From the NCBI GenBank assembly GCA_022578965.1, contig MU400810.1, positions 1 through 37,584 of the forward strand: a DNA stretch of 37,584 nucleotides, written 5' to 3'. The notes under the pieces are model-generated. The model had not been told where the DNA came from. It ran no database searches and was given only the letters and a program-made list of their open reading frames with translations. Positions 1 to 11,894 of the stretch are shown piece after piece. The position numbers were made by a program, and so were the translations under genes. Each line of letters begins with the position of its first letter. The stretch's first letter is position 1. The DNA is from Xylaria sp. FL1777. Taxonomy: Eukaryota; Ascomycota; Sordariomycetes; Xylariales; Xylariaceae.

Positions 1-1505
1 TCAAGCTTTAGTCTTGTTAGATACCTACTATGAGACTAGAGATATATTGACTATTGTACCTGACCTTTGATGCTTCATACCTCCCGTGACATTAATTTTT
101 TAGCAGTTTTAGTATTAATATTATATTTATAGTATAATATTAAAATCTTTTATAATTAAATTATTATTTTAAAAATGCTATAAATTTTTAGCTTAATTAA
201 TATTATAATTATTATATAAAATAGCTATATAGCTTTTTTAATTATTTAATTAATATTTAAATTATTATTAAACTTTTTTATATATAGTTAAATTATTAAT
301 ATAAAATTAATTAATTTATTAATAATAATATTATAAGTTTATTATATATTTTTAATAATTATTAATAGCTTATAAAATATTATATAAAGTTGCTATAAAA
401 AGTTTATTAATATTTTGTTTTATATTAATAATATATTAATAAATATTATTAATAAGCTATAAAATATATTATATTTAATTAATACTTAAATTATAGCTTT
501 TAAAAAGTTTACTTAATTAATATTATAATAATAAACAAATAAAGCTATTTAATAAAAGTTTTTTTTTAATTTTATTATAACTTTTTTTAATTATAGTTTA
601 TATAGTATTAATGCTTAAGTTAAGCAATTTTAAATGCTTTTAACTTTATTAAAAGTTATATAATTTGCTTTTATTAATTATAGTATTGCTAAAAATATTA
701 CTTTGTTTTTTGCTTTATAATTATTTAGCTAAATAATATTATTTAATAAAAATATATTTAAAAAAATAGTTTAAATATATTATTTTTGCTTAGTTTATAA
801 ATTATTAAGCTTAAAATATTTATAAAAGTTAAAAGTTAAATGTTTAAGCTTTTTATTATTTATTATATTAATTAGCTACTTTATATATAATATTTAGTTA
901 TTTTTTAAATTAGTAAACTTATTTATTAAATTATTAACTTTATTTTTAAGCTTTAGCTTTTTTAGTGCTATATTTAATTTTTGCTATATTTTTATTAATA
1001 TAGCTTTAATTTTATTAAATTATAGTTATAAATTAATTATAAATTAATTAATATAATTATAAATACTTTTAATAATATTATTAATTATTAGCTTAATTAA
1101 ATTATTATTTTTAAAGTTAAGCTTTATAATATTATTATTACTTTTAGCTATTTTATTTAATTAATACTAAAATATATAAAATAAAAATAAAGTTAAAAAA
1201 TAAAGTAAAAAATAAATAAAATATTAATATATTATATAAAAGTTTATTTAAAATATAATACTATAAAACTATTTAAATAACTATTTATGCTTTTTAAATA
1301 TTAGCTTAAAACTTTATAATTATTACATAAAGTTAAGTTTATACTTAAAAAAATAAATATTAAAAAAAAACATCTTTTAAGTATAATACTAAAAAACTAT
1401 ATACAAATATTATTAATTTAGGTAAAGCTAGTCTGTGCTTCTTAAGTTCTTGCACAGCAACTGTTGCACAGTGTACACTATAGCTTGTGCTGCCTAGAAG
1501 CCACA
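1..1505. repeat. RIP-degraded AT-rich repeat, left copy
   Basis: Positions 1 to about 1420 consist almost wholly of A and T, with short GC-containing words such as agctt, and have no open frame. From about 1420 to 1505 the composition returns towards normal. The segment 1165-1505 is the reverse complement of 37242-37584 at the other end of the window, with about 25 differences in about 340 aligned positions. All of these are transitions, apart from a one-base difference in an A run. Transition-only divergence with extreme AT content is the known mark of repeat-induced point mutation in ascomycetes. The sharp edge near 1500 (tgcctagaagcc) is probably one end of the element. No transposase or reverse transcriptase can be read, so its class is unknown. 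Confidence 0.88.
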
Positions 1506-3132
1506 AGAATAAGTTGAAGGAAGTGTGGAAACGAATAAGCAGGACGCGGGCTGCGTATTATCCCTCAGAGGGAGAGCCCTTATCAACTACCTAGGTACAC
1601 AATATCTGGAATTTAAAATGGATCAGTGCATTTAGACCCTTTGTAAGCGTGGGGGATTCAGTACCAAAGTGAAGCTGAGTACCTTACCGAGGTAGGTTGT
1701 GACAGTCCAACAAGATAGGTACCTACCTAGGTACCTATAGACAGACCACATACATGTACATGTATATGTAGAAGGTTCGCCAATAACTATTCACACCCAT
1801 ACATGCTCTATAAACCACGTAAGTTCAACTGCTTTAATCCTACTCCCTGGATAACCGAAAGAGAGAGAAAAGTATACTAGATAATTATAGAGAATTAAAA
1901 TTGGTAACTCTCATCGTTATTTCATCTAGCTCTTTGGGTCGTCTTCATGAAGTGTGGAAGAGTTTACTATAGGCAAGTTGTGACATGCGGTCAACTTACG
2001 AACACGCTTTTGAAGCCCACGCCAAGGTAATTTCCTGCACTAGTCGTCTGTACACGTACATGTAGTGTACCACACCGGGACCCTTGCCCGGGGAGCTCCC
2101 GTCGACTTCTTGGCGATTCTACACTAGTACAGAGTAGGCATGCTCTTGATGTTAGTACTTCCATGATGCGGAGCAGGTAATGTAAGTATCCACAATGGTA
2201 CGAATTATCGTGGGTCGGACCGTAATTAAGAAAAAAAAAGCACGCAAGAAATTACTAGTTTGGCTGCTGTAGTGCAACATGATGGCAGGTGTTTTGATCA
2301 ACATACATAAGAGCACGCCACCAGGCATCCAACAGCGTTCCATACAGATGTTTGACATGGTTCATATAACGAACAGCGACATTGATCCCCGCTGTCGGGT
2401 CCGCCGTGGTATTGAGCGCAACGTCAGGCGGGCCGAACTACAGTATCAAGCTAACAACCCGGTTCCTGAATCTTAATAGACCCCACTCAGTATCCTAAGT
2501 AAGTACATGTAAGGTTAACACAAGGGTTCTCTGCAAGGAAAACGCCCTTACCTAATCCAGAGAAGTAGTCATATGCAACATGCGAGCCCTCAGGTACTCG
2601 CCGTGGTTTACTTCGTATATACTACGTTATGCTGCAAGCAATCTAGAATTGACCGTGGTGTGCCCGTGTCTCGGGATCGAGTGAAGTGTAAGACCCGCCT
2701 CTATCTGAAGGGCAAGGCTACTAGAAAAACTAATGCGTAGCACACCGCGTGTGTATTTCTTAAACAAGAGGGCAGGATTGCTCTGTGTAGCCAGTTATGC
2801 TACGTTTGAAATTATCGATTTGAGCCAAAGTGGTTGATATACGGTATTTATATGTACATAGACACCTCTAATGGCGTATATATAAGCAATTGTAAACAAT
2901 GTAAAACCCGTTGGCTAATGATAAAGCTATATACTCAGTAAAGTAATGTGAACATAACGAGAATAGTTACAGCTTCGATCTAGTGCATGTATAGGTGTAT
3001 TGTCATAAGTTTAACGAGCCTATCATATCCCGTATCAAGCATGACTTACAGGAGGTTCTTACTAGGGTCCTCTTAATATCGAGTCGAAACTCCAGGTATA
3101 TCACGCAAAGAGGATCTAGACACCGAACCTAA
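1506..3132. other. Intergenic region, no gene recognised
   Basis: Base composition is normal, unlike the repeat on its left. It carries two exact TACCTAGGTA palindromes (1588-1597, 1724-1733) and several TACATGTA words (1751-1764 overlapping, 2057-2064, 2504-2511). Short opposing open frames near 2152-2476 overlap each other and show no family resemblance, so they were not called. Confidence 0.6.
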
Positions 3133-3405
3133 CTATTCCGGGCTCCTCGAGCTATCATGGCGCGGCTCCCTCCACATGTCGTAAAGTGGAACTACTCCAT
3201 ACATCGTAATGTCCCCTCCCTTCTCATAACTTGGCCCTCCCCACGTGCTATCAGAGCCGTCATGTCTTGCTTTATAGCTACAAAAGGTGCCTCTGTCAAA
3301 TAAGTTACGTCTGACACTGAATGAAGGGTATTCAGGAGTATTGTCCCATCCGTTTCCCCAGTCGTTTGAACACTTGTATACTTCTCCTACGTTGAAGAGA
3401 TCGAT
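3133..3405 (-). pseudogene. Unrecognised open frame, possible gene fragment
   Basis: The minus strand is open for about 90 codons, from the stop at 3406-3408 to the stop at 3133-3135, with no ATG near its beginning. The translation is rich in W, G, D and Y (it contains DWGNGWDNTPEYPSF and GGPSYEKGGDITMYG), a composition more protein-like than most chance frames here. A short ATG-initiated minus-strand frame beginning MSAERYELVEV lies upstream at about 3459-3537 and could be a first exon. I found no splice pair of normal length that joins the two in phase. A second minus frame over the same DNA is also open for more than 40 codons, which weakens the case. I do not recognise a family. It could be a decayed gene divergent from the terpene synthase, or chance. 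Confidence 0.25.
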
Positions 3406-3563
3406 TTACGCGTAAAGGTAGAAAAGAACGTCAGCCCTACAGTATCATAAGGTCATCTTTATACCCACAGCTCGCTAGGATTCTGCATCAACGCTTTGAC
3501 TCGAGCCACTTCTACTAATTCGTACCGTTCCGCACTCATCTTGGAAGTCTAAATCTCGCCAGG

Positions 3564-4930
3564 ATGATGACTACGGTACTCAATATCGTTCAGCTTGTAC
3601 GCTCTGCCCTGGAAAGCTCTCTCTTCCACCACGTGGAACAGACACCAGATGAATCTGCAAAGCCCACGCCCTCCCCCGAGAGAACGTATGTTACCTCACA
3701 ACTTCACGGCGAGGCCTTAGCTGTGGCCACACAGCTGAATGGGAAAACGTTACATCTCTCCGACCTTACCAAGGCCTTTGCTTCATGGCCAACAGCAACA
3801 AACAAGTATACCCGCGAATTGGAGGCTCTAGTTGACTCTTTACTTGAGCGAGTCGTTACCAATGAGAAGAAGTTGAAGGCTTTAAAACAAGCTGACTTTG
3901 CTCGTCTTATGTCTTTGTAAGTCTCTATATCCCAGACCGCTCAGAATCCTACACTAACATCTACCAGGTGGTACCCTGACGCAGAATGGCCGGAACTAGA
4001 GGTCGCCACAGCATATTCTGTATGGATATTCGTCTGGGACGATGAGATTGATGCCGGAGATACAGATGCCGCTGTCAACGAGGAATTGGCACGAGCATAC
4101 TATAGGCAATCTCTTGCGTACATTCACAACCAATTGGGTCTTGATAAAAACGGCCAACGTGACATCGAGGCGCCAAACCAGAACATGACGCTTTTTGCAG
4201 ACGTGGGGCGCGGGGTGCGGGACACAACTGATACTCAACAGCGGCAGCGATTCTTCAATGAGCTGGAGAACTTCATGCTACAGGTGGGTGCTGAACACGA
4301 GCATCGTATGGCTGGAACCATACCAACCACAGAAGAATACATGCATATACGGTCGGGATCAGTCGGGTGCGGCCCCCAGATCGCTATCACCGAGTGAGTG
4401 TCTGCTTCGATGTTGCAGCACATAATACATAACTTACATGTCATAGCTACATGCTGAAGGTCAGACTCCCCGAAACGATCATGGAATGTGCAGCCATGAA
4501 GGCACTCTGGAAGGAGACCATTCACATATGTCTCATCCTAAACGATGTCTACTCGGTTCAAAAAGAAATAGTAAGCTGAGAAGTCGCCCTTGTTTCGGCA
4601 GAATCCTAACACTACTCGCAGCTCCAGGGCTCGCTTCTGAACATTGTGCCGGTGATGTTCAAGAATATGAAGCAGGGCCAGAAAAGCACGGAGGCGGTGT
4701 CGAGAGACCTGGACATTGCTCTGAAGGACACCATGCAAAGGTTCGAGACGGCGGCAGAAGCACTGGACTCGATGGCGCCGGAGGATGCACAGCTGCACGG
4801 CCACATCCTCGACTTCGTCAAGTGGTGCCGCTACTTCATCACAGGCGTGCTGTACTGGAGCCTCGAGTCCCGCCGCTACGGAATGGCCAAGTGCATTAAT
4901 GCAGACGGCACCTTGAGCGTGGTGCTGTAG
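3564..4930 (+). CDS. Class I terpene synthase (probable sesquiterpene cyclase), 4 exons
   Basis: Predicted to ionise a linear prenyl diphosphate, probably farnesyl diphosphate, and cyclise it in a Mg-dependent reaction. Exons are 3564-3916, 3968-4393, 4447-4570 and 4622-4930; the introns are 51, 53 and 51 nt (GTAAGT, GTGAGT, GTAAGC donors). The joined frame encodes 403 residues. All hallmarks are present: the aspartate-rich WDDEID (D142-D146), the pyrophosphate-sensor Arg R246 exactly 46 residues before N292, the NSE triad NDVYSVQKE (292-300), and the C-terminal RY pair R385-Y386. Residues 1-118 are an alpha-helical N-terminal part without motifs. The start is the first of two adjacent ATGs. 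The gene lies 2.1 kb from the RIP-mutated repeat but is itself free of stops. Motifs alone cannot give the product, nor exclude a C20 substrate. Its neighbours do not form a tight cluster. Confidence 0.9.
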
Positions 4931-7806
4931 TTGTTGCTGTTATGACGGGGGTTGTCTTTTACTGGAGTTGGGGCGGGTTACGAAATACTGCGTAGTCCTT
5001 ATTAGTATGCGTAGAGTATGCCTACTGCGTATACGTACTATACGTACGTACTGAGTAATTGGAGATGGGTCGGTGTAATGTTACAAATGTCACCTCGTAC
5101 TGGTAGATACCTACAGGATATTATAGGTGGAGAGTTCTGCAGCGTTCTCTGCGCGTCAACACTAACACGTGAAGAGTGGATCAGGGGATGGCCCAACCCG
5201 TTTTCTGCAACACTAGCGCCAGGTAGCGGCGGCGGCAAGGATGATTAACCTTAAGTAACTTGTTTCATTTGGGCACTATGCCAGGATGATCTTGTTAGCG
5301 CTGCGCTACACTACCTACTTAAGTACCTAGTGTACACTAGAGTTCCAGGGGCAGTGTCCAGGGAGGGAGGCAGGGCATTTTCAAATACACCACTACAGTA
5401 CCTACCTAGTCAAGCGCTTGTCAATGATGCTCGGCATACACTGCCTAGATAGGTACAGTAGGTACATTACCTAGTGTAGATAACACCAATTATGCAGGAT
5501 CTGCGCACTCCACACCTCCCATAGTATCTAACCAATGAGACTTAACTGTATGCCAAGGGGTAGTTATGCCGGCATTGTTAATGTTAGCTCAACTCAATAC
5601 ACACCACCTACCGTATGTACTGTACATGTATGCATATGCATATATGTAATGTACACTATATACAACTCAGCAAGGGCCAAACTACATACGCATATGTACT
5701 TTTGTATACTAGGTAGATCATATTCTAGTATACAAGACAAACTAACCATCATCCCTGTAAGTGTCTACGCCAGATTTTATACTTGGAGAAGAATTGATCT
5801 TGAAAGACACACACACCCAGTTAAGAATTCTTTGCTCGCAGTTATTCAATTGTTTTTAGTACGTCCCTTGTCTTGTAATATTTGATATGTATATAGTATA
5901 CACGTACAGTACATACTACGGATGCGTACAGGGGTAATTGTCATGATCCTGGCTTACCCCTTGTTAAAAACCCTGGGGCGAGTACATGTATTGAGCTAAC
6001 ATTCAAAATGAAGATATAGACTACGACGTAATATACGTATTCGTGTACTACACTAAGTATGGTACAGCCAACTATCAAAGTAGCAATCATCAACCTACAT
6101 GTAGACCCGGCACTTGGTATTAGCAAGCCCTAGTTGTTTGTCAGTATGCTCGATTAATGGTGGATAGGGGTATCATACTTCATAGTATAGAAACTTAGCA
6201 GTACACTAGTTGCGGCAAAGGGGAACCAGGATATAATCTGAAATAGGATGATAGGGATCAAACACTGAACGTTGCGTTGCCTTGCACCACCGTACTTAGT
6301 ATATCTTGTATGAAAGTAGAAGGGCTATCAGGTTACTTAAGATGTCAATTACGGCCGTAATGTCCTCAAGCGGCTCCCTGACTATTGCCGCACCCCATAA
6401 CCCGTCACTTTATCCCGTTGTGCAGTCCAAAACTACATGATGGTGGGGCAGTTGTCAACCCAAGAAGGACAACTCACTCCCTATACTTATACCCAACTAG
6501 TTTTCATTTCCACAATGACTTTATTAACTCTAACCACCTTTAATCGTTTAAAGGCTTTACGTGAGTATAGAGTAAAAGAATGCAATTATAGTCATGTAGG
6601 TTTTATAATTCTTCTTAATTTGTTTTGCAGTGAAAAACGCACGATAATAATAAGAAATTTCGTGGTGTAAGTGATGTAGGTCTTCCTTTTTCGGGTCGAC
6701 TTCTGCACGGGGCTTTGGCTTTTGACCCTTATCATGTATGGAGAGCACCATACTACGTTTTATCCCGACCAGAATCCCGACGCTGCTCATACTGCGTATA
6801 CTAGATACCCATAATAATCGTCTCAATGTTGTCCCTAGTGGAAAGCGGAACAGTGGAGATTCACGTCAATCATGTTCAGGTGGATCCCTAGTGATTATTA
6901 CCGAGCTTACACCCGCACCAACATCCACAGGACCATGCATTTCTGTATAATACCCTAACATATACCTCCTTCGGGACCGGGAAGGCTACTTTGGCAGAAG
7001 CGGGCACACAGAGTGGTCACCATAGACGTCACAACCCTCTCATACGTAAACTCTACCACTATAAAGATCAGCTAATAAGCCAAATATACTAACATTATAG
7101 AGGATATTGTGTTACAATTGGTTTATATACTAAGTTTCATGTATCACTTGAATACTTCCTTTAGTAGTATGATTAGCAAAAATAGTAAAAATAGTAGAGC
7201 TTAGGTAGTTAATAGCATGTGAAATCAATTAACGAACATATCACCGATTAGGTATTTGACCCTATATTTTCCGAGAACAAGCAGAGACCTCACAAAAATA
7301 GATCTAGCGGCTAGCTCGAACCCTTGACTGCCTACCTACGCATAGACAGCTAACAAGGCGATTTTCTAGTACGAGTATAAAAGTTGCAGAGTTTGGTTCA
7401 CCGCTTAGTTTCCCCCTGACTTCCCCCCTGGTTTGCATACTGCGTAGGGCCAACATGATCCTGTAAAAGGCCTAACAAAATACATCTGGTGCATACCAAG
7501 TCCCATTCATCATCATGCGGCCGGGTTCCATGACAATTATGATGCAACATCGTCCTGTACGCTGCAATCACTTGATATGTTGGATACGCAGTGCTACGTA
7601 GTAGCAACCAGTTGTTGAATGACAGAATGGGGAACCAACGCAGGTAGGTACTATATCTCATTACCTAGTGTTAAATCTGTATACGAATACATTGCTTCCT
7701 AGTTAACTCATAGACTCATATCAGTGTGATGGGAGCTGTGTACTTGTGTGTTTTAACAGGCGCTTAAAACCGAACTTGCTGATGTACAACTATACTCATC
7801 CGACAA
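4931..7806. other. Intergenic region downstream of terpene synthase
   Basis: No gene was recognised. It carries four exact TACTGCGTA words (4986, 5023, 6790, 7438), three TACATGTA words (5623, 5983, 6096), and many TACCTA half-palindromes around 5300-5480. Short frames (5535-5885 +, 6557-6826 -, 7398-7661 -) lack family features and look like chance. Confidence 0.55.
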
Positions 7807-8900
7807 GTGACGAGCACCAACACGATACCAACTAGACAAAGTTTTCGCCATGTAACTACTAGAACAGAGCGACTGTATCATATCTTGTTAGTAGGCATCA
7901 CCGATGTAGGTCTAGGCTTCTTGCGCAATAGTGTGTATTCGCAATTGGCCTTGCTCGTATGGACGATTTTGTTTATCACGTACTTCGGCTTCCTCAATGC
8001 GCCTAACGCCAAGACGATGCACTCGTAGATCCTGATCATCCCCAATGGTAAGAGCCCTAGTCCACCCTGATAAAGACCAGGCTAAGAGAACAGACCTAAG
8101 TACGACGCTGTTATGTTGCGGTGCAGCACGGACACAAGAAGCACATATAACACAGCCTGGTGAACGCCAAGTTGTAGGGATAGCGCTCACCCCGACTAGC
8201 TCATGAGCCTGACAACATCCCGAACACCGAAGGTGATAGCTTTTATCACGACTAGTCTAAACAACACCAACAAGGGATTCAAGTTAGCCAGTAAGGTCAC
8301 CACTTTCATGACCCACGTCGAATTCTCTGCTTATCTCTTGCCGAAGGCTTCGTGGCCGAGCAGACGCAGTTACGCCAACACCTCGTTGACGTGGCAAACA
8401 GGGCGAAGTCGAACATCCAGACATCTTTCAGACGTCTGCTGTGCGACGAGACATACCTGACAGGGTTGCGCCGGATTATTCCGTTTGGAAGCATATACCA
8501 GAGCACATTCTATACAGTTCTATCATTATCGTTTTTGCTGCTTCGCCGGGCGATAAATCAGGAGAGCACGTTTACTGGTGCCTTCTCCAACCTGTATAGC
8601 GTTATCATGATGATATCAGCTCCTCGGTGTGTCCTCACAACGACACTGTTTTTAGTAGCATGATCGGCAGAGCTACAATAATGGATACCTCAGCTACGTA
8701 CAACGACTTCTCCCGCTACTACGATTGCAGCTTCTAAGGGCATTCACAGGCCTGGTTTCTTATATTCTATCTCGGGTCGTTATCAAAGTTCTGGGTTTCA
8801 AGTGCAGATATTAAAAACAGGCTGAATGTGGGTATCAACGTCTATCGACCTAGCTACACGAAACTCAGCAAGGAGGCAATAGCAACTAGTTAATAATTGA
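7807..8900 (+). pseudogene. Possible decayed gene for a membrane protein
   Basis: Several plus-strand frames follow one another with stops and frame changes. At 7807-8028 there is a frame with a hydrophobic stretch (SQLALLVWTILFITYFGFLN). At 8203-8460 a second frame can be joined by a frame change near 8345 to a third (8352-8663), which contains another hydrophobic stretch (TFYTVLSLSFLLL). After 8664 short open pieces include AWFLIFYLGSLSKFW. The succession of hydrophobic segments in one direction suggests a multi-pass protein eroded by mutations. I could not assign a family, and unrelated chance frames remain a real alternative. Confidence 0.22.
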
Positions 8901-10598
8901 ACTCAATTGCGCTTATTGTAGTGAAGAGAATTCCGCAATAATCACTTCAGCTATTGTACGTGGAAGGCGAGGAACTAGCTCTATTTACATATTTAGGACA
9001 ATATATGCCTCTGACTAAAATCATTCACGTTCACATACCACGCGGTGAGATGAATAGAATGATCAACGCTATAATGTGCATATGCTCAACGTAGCCGCTA
9101 ATCAATGATGTAAGATTTTACTATGAGTACACATTCAATATAAACTTACCTTCTTATTCTTTCCTCCCAAGTAATTGGCTCCAGAGGTAGCTGACAAGTA
9201 GAGTAGAGAAAGTACCGTCTAGTCCACCATGGAATTATAGATTCTCGTACATATGTCGCCGCTTAGCAAACGTGCAATAAGAGTGCCTTATCTTACCGAC
9301 AACTTGAGGCTCTGCACAGCAAGGATTGCCCCAAACTCAGGTCAACACAGCCAGCCAGCAGAAGAACAAGTATAGTGCTTCTACTTAGAACAGTATCGTT
9401 CAGGCATTTAAACCCAGGCCTCAGAACTGTAGTCATAAACATTTCCCCCGTGCAGATGTTGTGTCTTCTCATCGTAACAAGTAGAAATTATAACCCTGGT
9501 ACTGGCAACCAAAGATCTCTATAACTCCTTGCAAGGTAAAAAGATTCACACAAAACATAAACTTACTAAAGGGCCATAGAAACTATATAATGTAACGATC
9601 TAGTTATATTTGTAAGGTGCAAGAGTAAGTCGGTATTGACAATTATCTCATAACAGCCAGGTTTAGTGTTTTTAAACTGTGATAAGAAGATAAAAGTGAC
9701 TTTGTCTCTATATAACTATATAGCAAACCGTAATATGCGCCGCGCCAGAAATTCGCTAGGATGCTAGTTTATCCAGCCCTTCTAAGAATACTTACGGTGA
9801 ATTATAAAAGTTGGCTTAGTACTAGGTATTAAAGAGTGTACGTTGAAAGGAAACTTCATACCTCTAGGATAATCGCGGGCCGTTCTGCATTCTGCATCCC
9901 GTCACACCTCTTAGTATTGCTCCATGACCTCTAAAAAGAAACTAACATAAATATTGTTAGACTTTGTGGCCATTAGTTTTCTATTTATATGGTGCTGTTG
10001 CTGTCCACCCTCTTTGCGCATGATGTATTGGAAATTGACCAAGAGACTGGCTATACTTCTAATACTATGAAATCATTAATTCAAGCAGGCATATTGACTG
10101 TATTATAAAGATAAACAGACTATGAATGAGAGATATAAGTAAAGGTGATTAAGAAATGGAACCTAGTAATTGCTAAATTTAGGGGTATTACTTAGAGTTG
10201 CACCAATATCGGTAAAATGTGAGTAAAAAGTCCGCACCATAGTTTTAAACTCGAGTTACAGTATGTCAACGAACCTCAGCACCTTTTTCTCAGAGCTGGT
10301 AGGACCAAACACTGAGACGAGGGTTGCTATTTGCCAATTCATAGGTGCACTGCTGATTCTTAGATCATCAACCTCATAGCAAATGACGCAATGGAAATAG
10401 TCCATCACGGTCTTGTCATGAATCATCTTCTAGAGGAGACACAACTAACAAGACAAATTAGTGGTTAAGTTTCGTCATTATTTATTATATATGTGTAGCA
10501 TATTTTAGTCATTATATAGCCAATCCATCACGTTTCCATGCTCCGCAATATGCACTCTCCATTATCATCATCATCAACACGTAAACAATCTCGACGTC
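8901..10598. other. Intergenic region upstream of SDR gene
   Basis: Moderately AT-rich DNA with no open frame of useful length on either strand, no repeats of note, and no RNA gene recognised. The last 120 bases before the SDR start are TA-rich (for example attatatagccaatcc near 10512) and probably hold its promoter. Confidence 0.55.
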
Positions 10599-11894
10599 AT
10601 GATTTCACCACTCGTGCGTCGTGTGGCCAGTCACCATAAGAGGAACATCATCTCACGATTTGCCTCGATGGCTACCAGGTGTTCATATTGTGGGCATCGA
10701 GCGCTCTTATCAATACCCTTCCAGTCTCAACTATCACAGAATCGAGTATCGACACCACTGCAAACCGTCAGAATGTCTTCCACCAACCCCGCTAACAAGA
10801 AATTCACGCGAGATCGACTCTTCGACTGCGAGGGTTATGTCGCTCTTGTCACAGGTGGGTTTGTTCCGTTCAGTCAAAAAGCGAGAACTTTCCAGCATGC
10901 TCGATCGCTACAGACATGGAACTGGAGTAGCTAACCGCTCGACATATCTATGTAGGAGGCGGCTCCGGCATTGGTCTTATGATAACACAGGCTCTCGTCG
11001 CCAACGGGGCGAAGGTATACATCACCGGCCGGACAAGCGAGAAGCTAGACCGTGTTGTAGAGACGTACTCGGAAGGTCCGGACAGCATCGTCCCGGTCCC
11101 ATCCGACATAACCTCGAAAGACGGCATCGCGAAGCTCGTCCGCACCATCGAATCACAGGAGCCTAAAGGGCTACACATCCTCGTCAACAACGCAGGCATA
11201 AGCGGTTCGACGCTGGAGACGTCGGCGTCGTCTGCGGAAGAGGCGAAGGCGAACCTCTTCGACGCTGAGGCCTCGACCTTCGAGGACTGGACATCCGTGT
11301 ACCAGACCAACGTGTCGCAGCTGTTCTTCACGACTACGGCGTTCCTGCCGCTCCTGCAGAGGGCTACTGATAGCACGCCCGGCTGGTCTAGCGCCGTCCT
11401 GAATATCACCTCCATCTCGGGCCTCGTTAAGTCTTCGCAGCACCACTTCCAGTACAACGCTAGCAAGGCTGCTGCCAATCACCTGACGCGGATGCTAGCG
11501 ACCGAGATCGCCGCGGAAAACGGCATCCGTATCCGCGTGAACGCCGTCGCGCCTGGCGTCTTCCCCAGCGAGATGACGGCTGGTGATAGCCGCGATGATC
11601 AGAAGAGTAAGCTCTCAACGGACAAGTACGCTAATAAATTTCCGGCTCGGAGGCCTGGGCGTGACGAGGACAGTATGTACACACTGGAGTCATTTCTTCC
11701 CCTTTCTAGTAACCTGAGGACTCCCAACATGTCTCGGGAGCATGCATCATGGGCATAGTATTCACCCAAAAGAGTAATTACTGACTCCAGCGAGCATAGT
11801 GGCCCAGGCCGTGTTGGGCGTTGTGTGTAATCAGTACATGAATGGCCAGACGGTGGTTGTGGATGGAGGGTATACTATTGCCGCCGGCTGTTAG
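10599..11894 (+). CDS. Short-chain dehydrogenase/reductase, probable mitochondrial form
   Basis: NAD(P)(H)-dependent oxidoreductase of the classical SDR family, resembling fungal proteins annotated as 3-oxoacyl-ACP-reductase/RhlG-like. Exons are 10599-10854, 10956-11672 and 11791-11894, separated by 101- and 118-nt introns; the product is 358 residues. The Rossmann TGGGSGIG is at 85-92, NNAG at 163-166, catalytic Asn N204, Ser S238, and Tyr252/Lys256 in YNASK. The third exon supplies the conserved NGQTVVVDGGY end. Arg in the ITGR turn after strand beta-2 suggests NADP(H). The first 58 residues precede the normal SDR start (MSSTNP, M59). They contain no Asp or Glu, many Arg and Ser, and look like a mitochondrial presequence; M24 or M59 could serve as internal starts. 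The substrate is unknown. The gene is 5.7 kb from the terpene synthase, so a role in terpene oxidation is only a possibility. Confidence 0.88.

Noticed and set aside
1..1420. Mitochondrial or centromeric DNA as an explanation for the AT-rich end
   Set aside because: The same element occurs inverted at the other end with transition-only differences, which RIP of a dispersed repeat explains directly.
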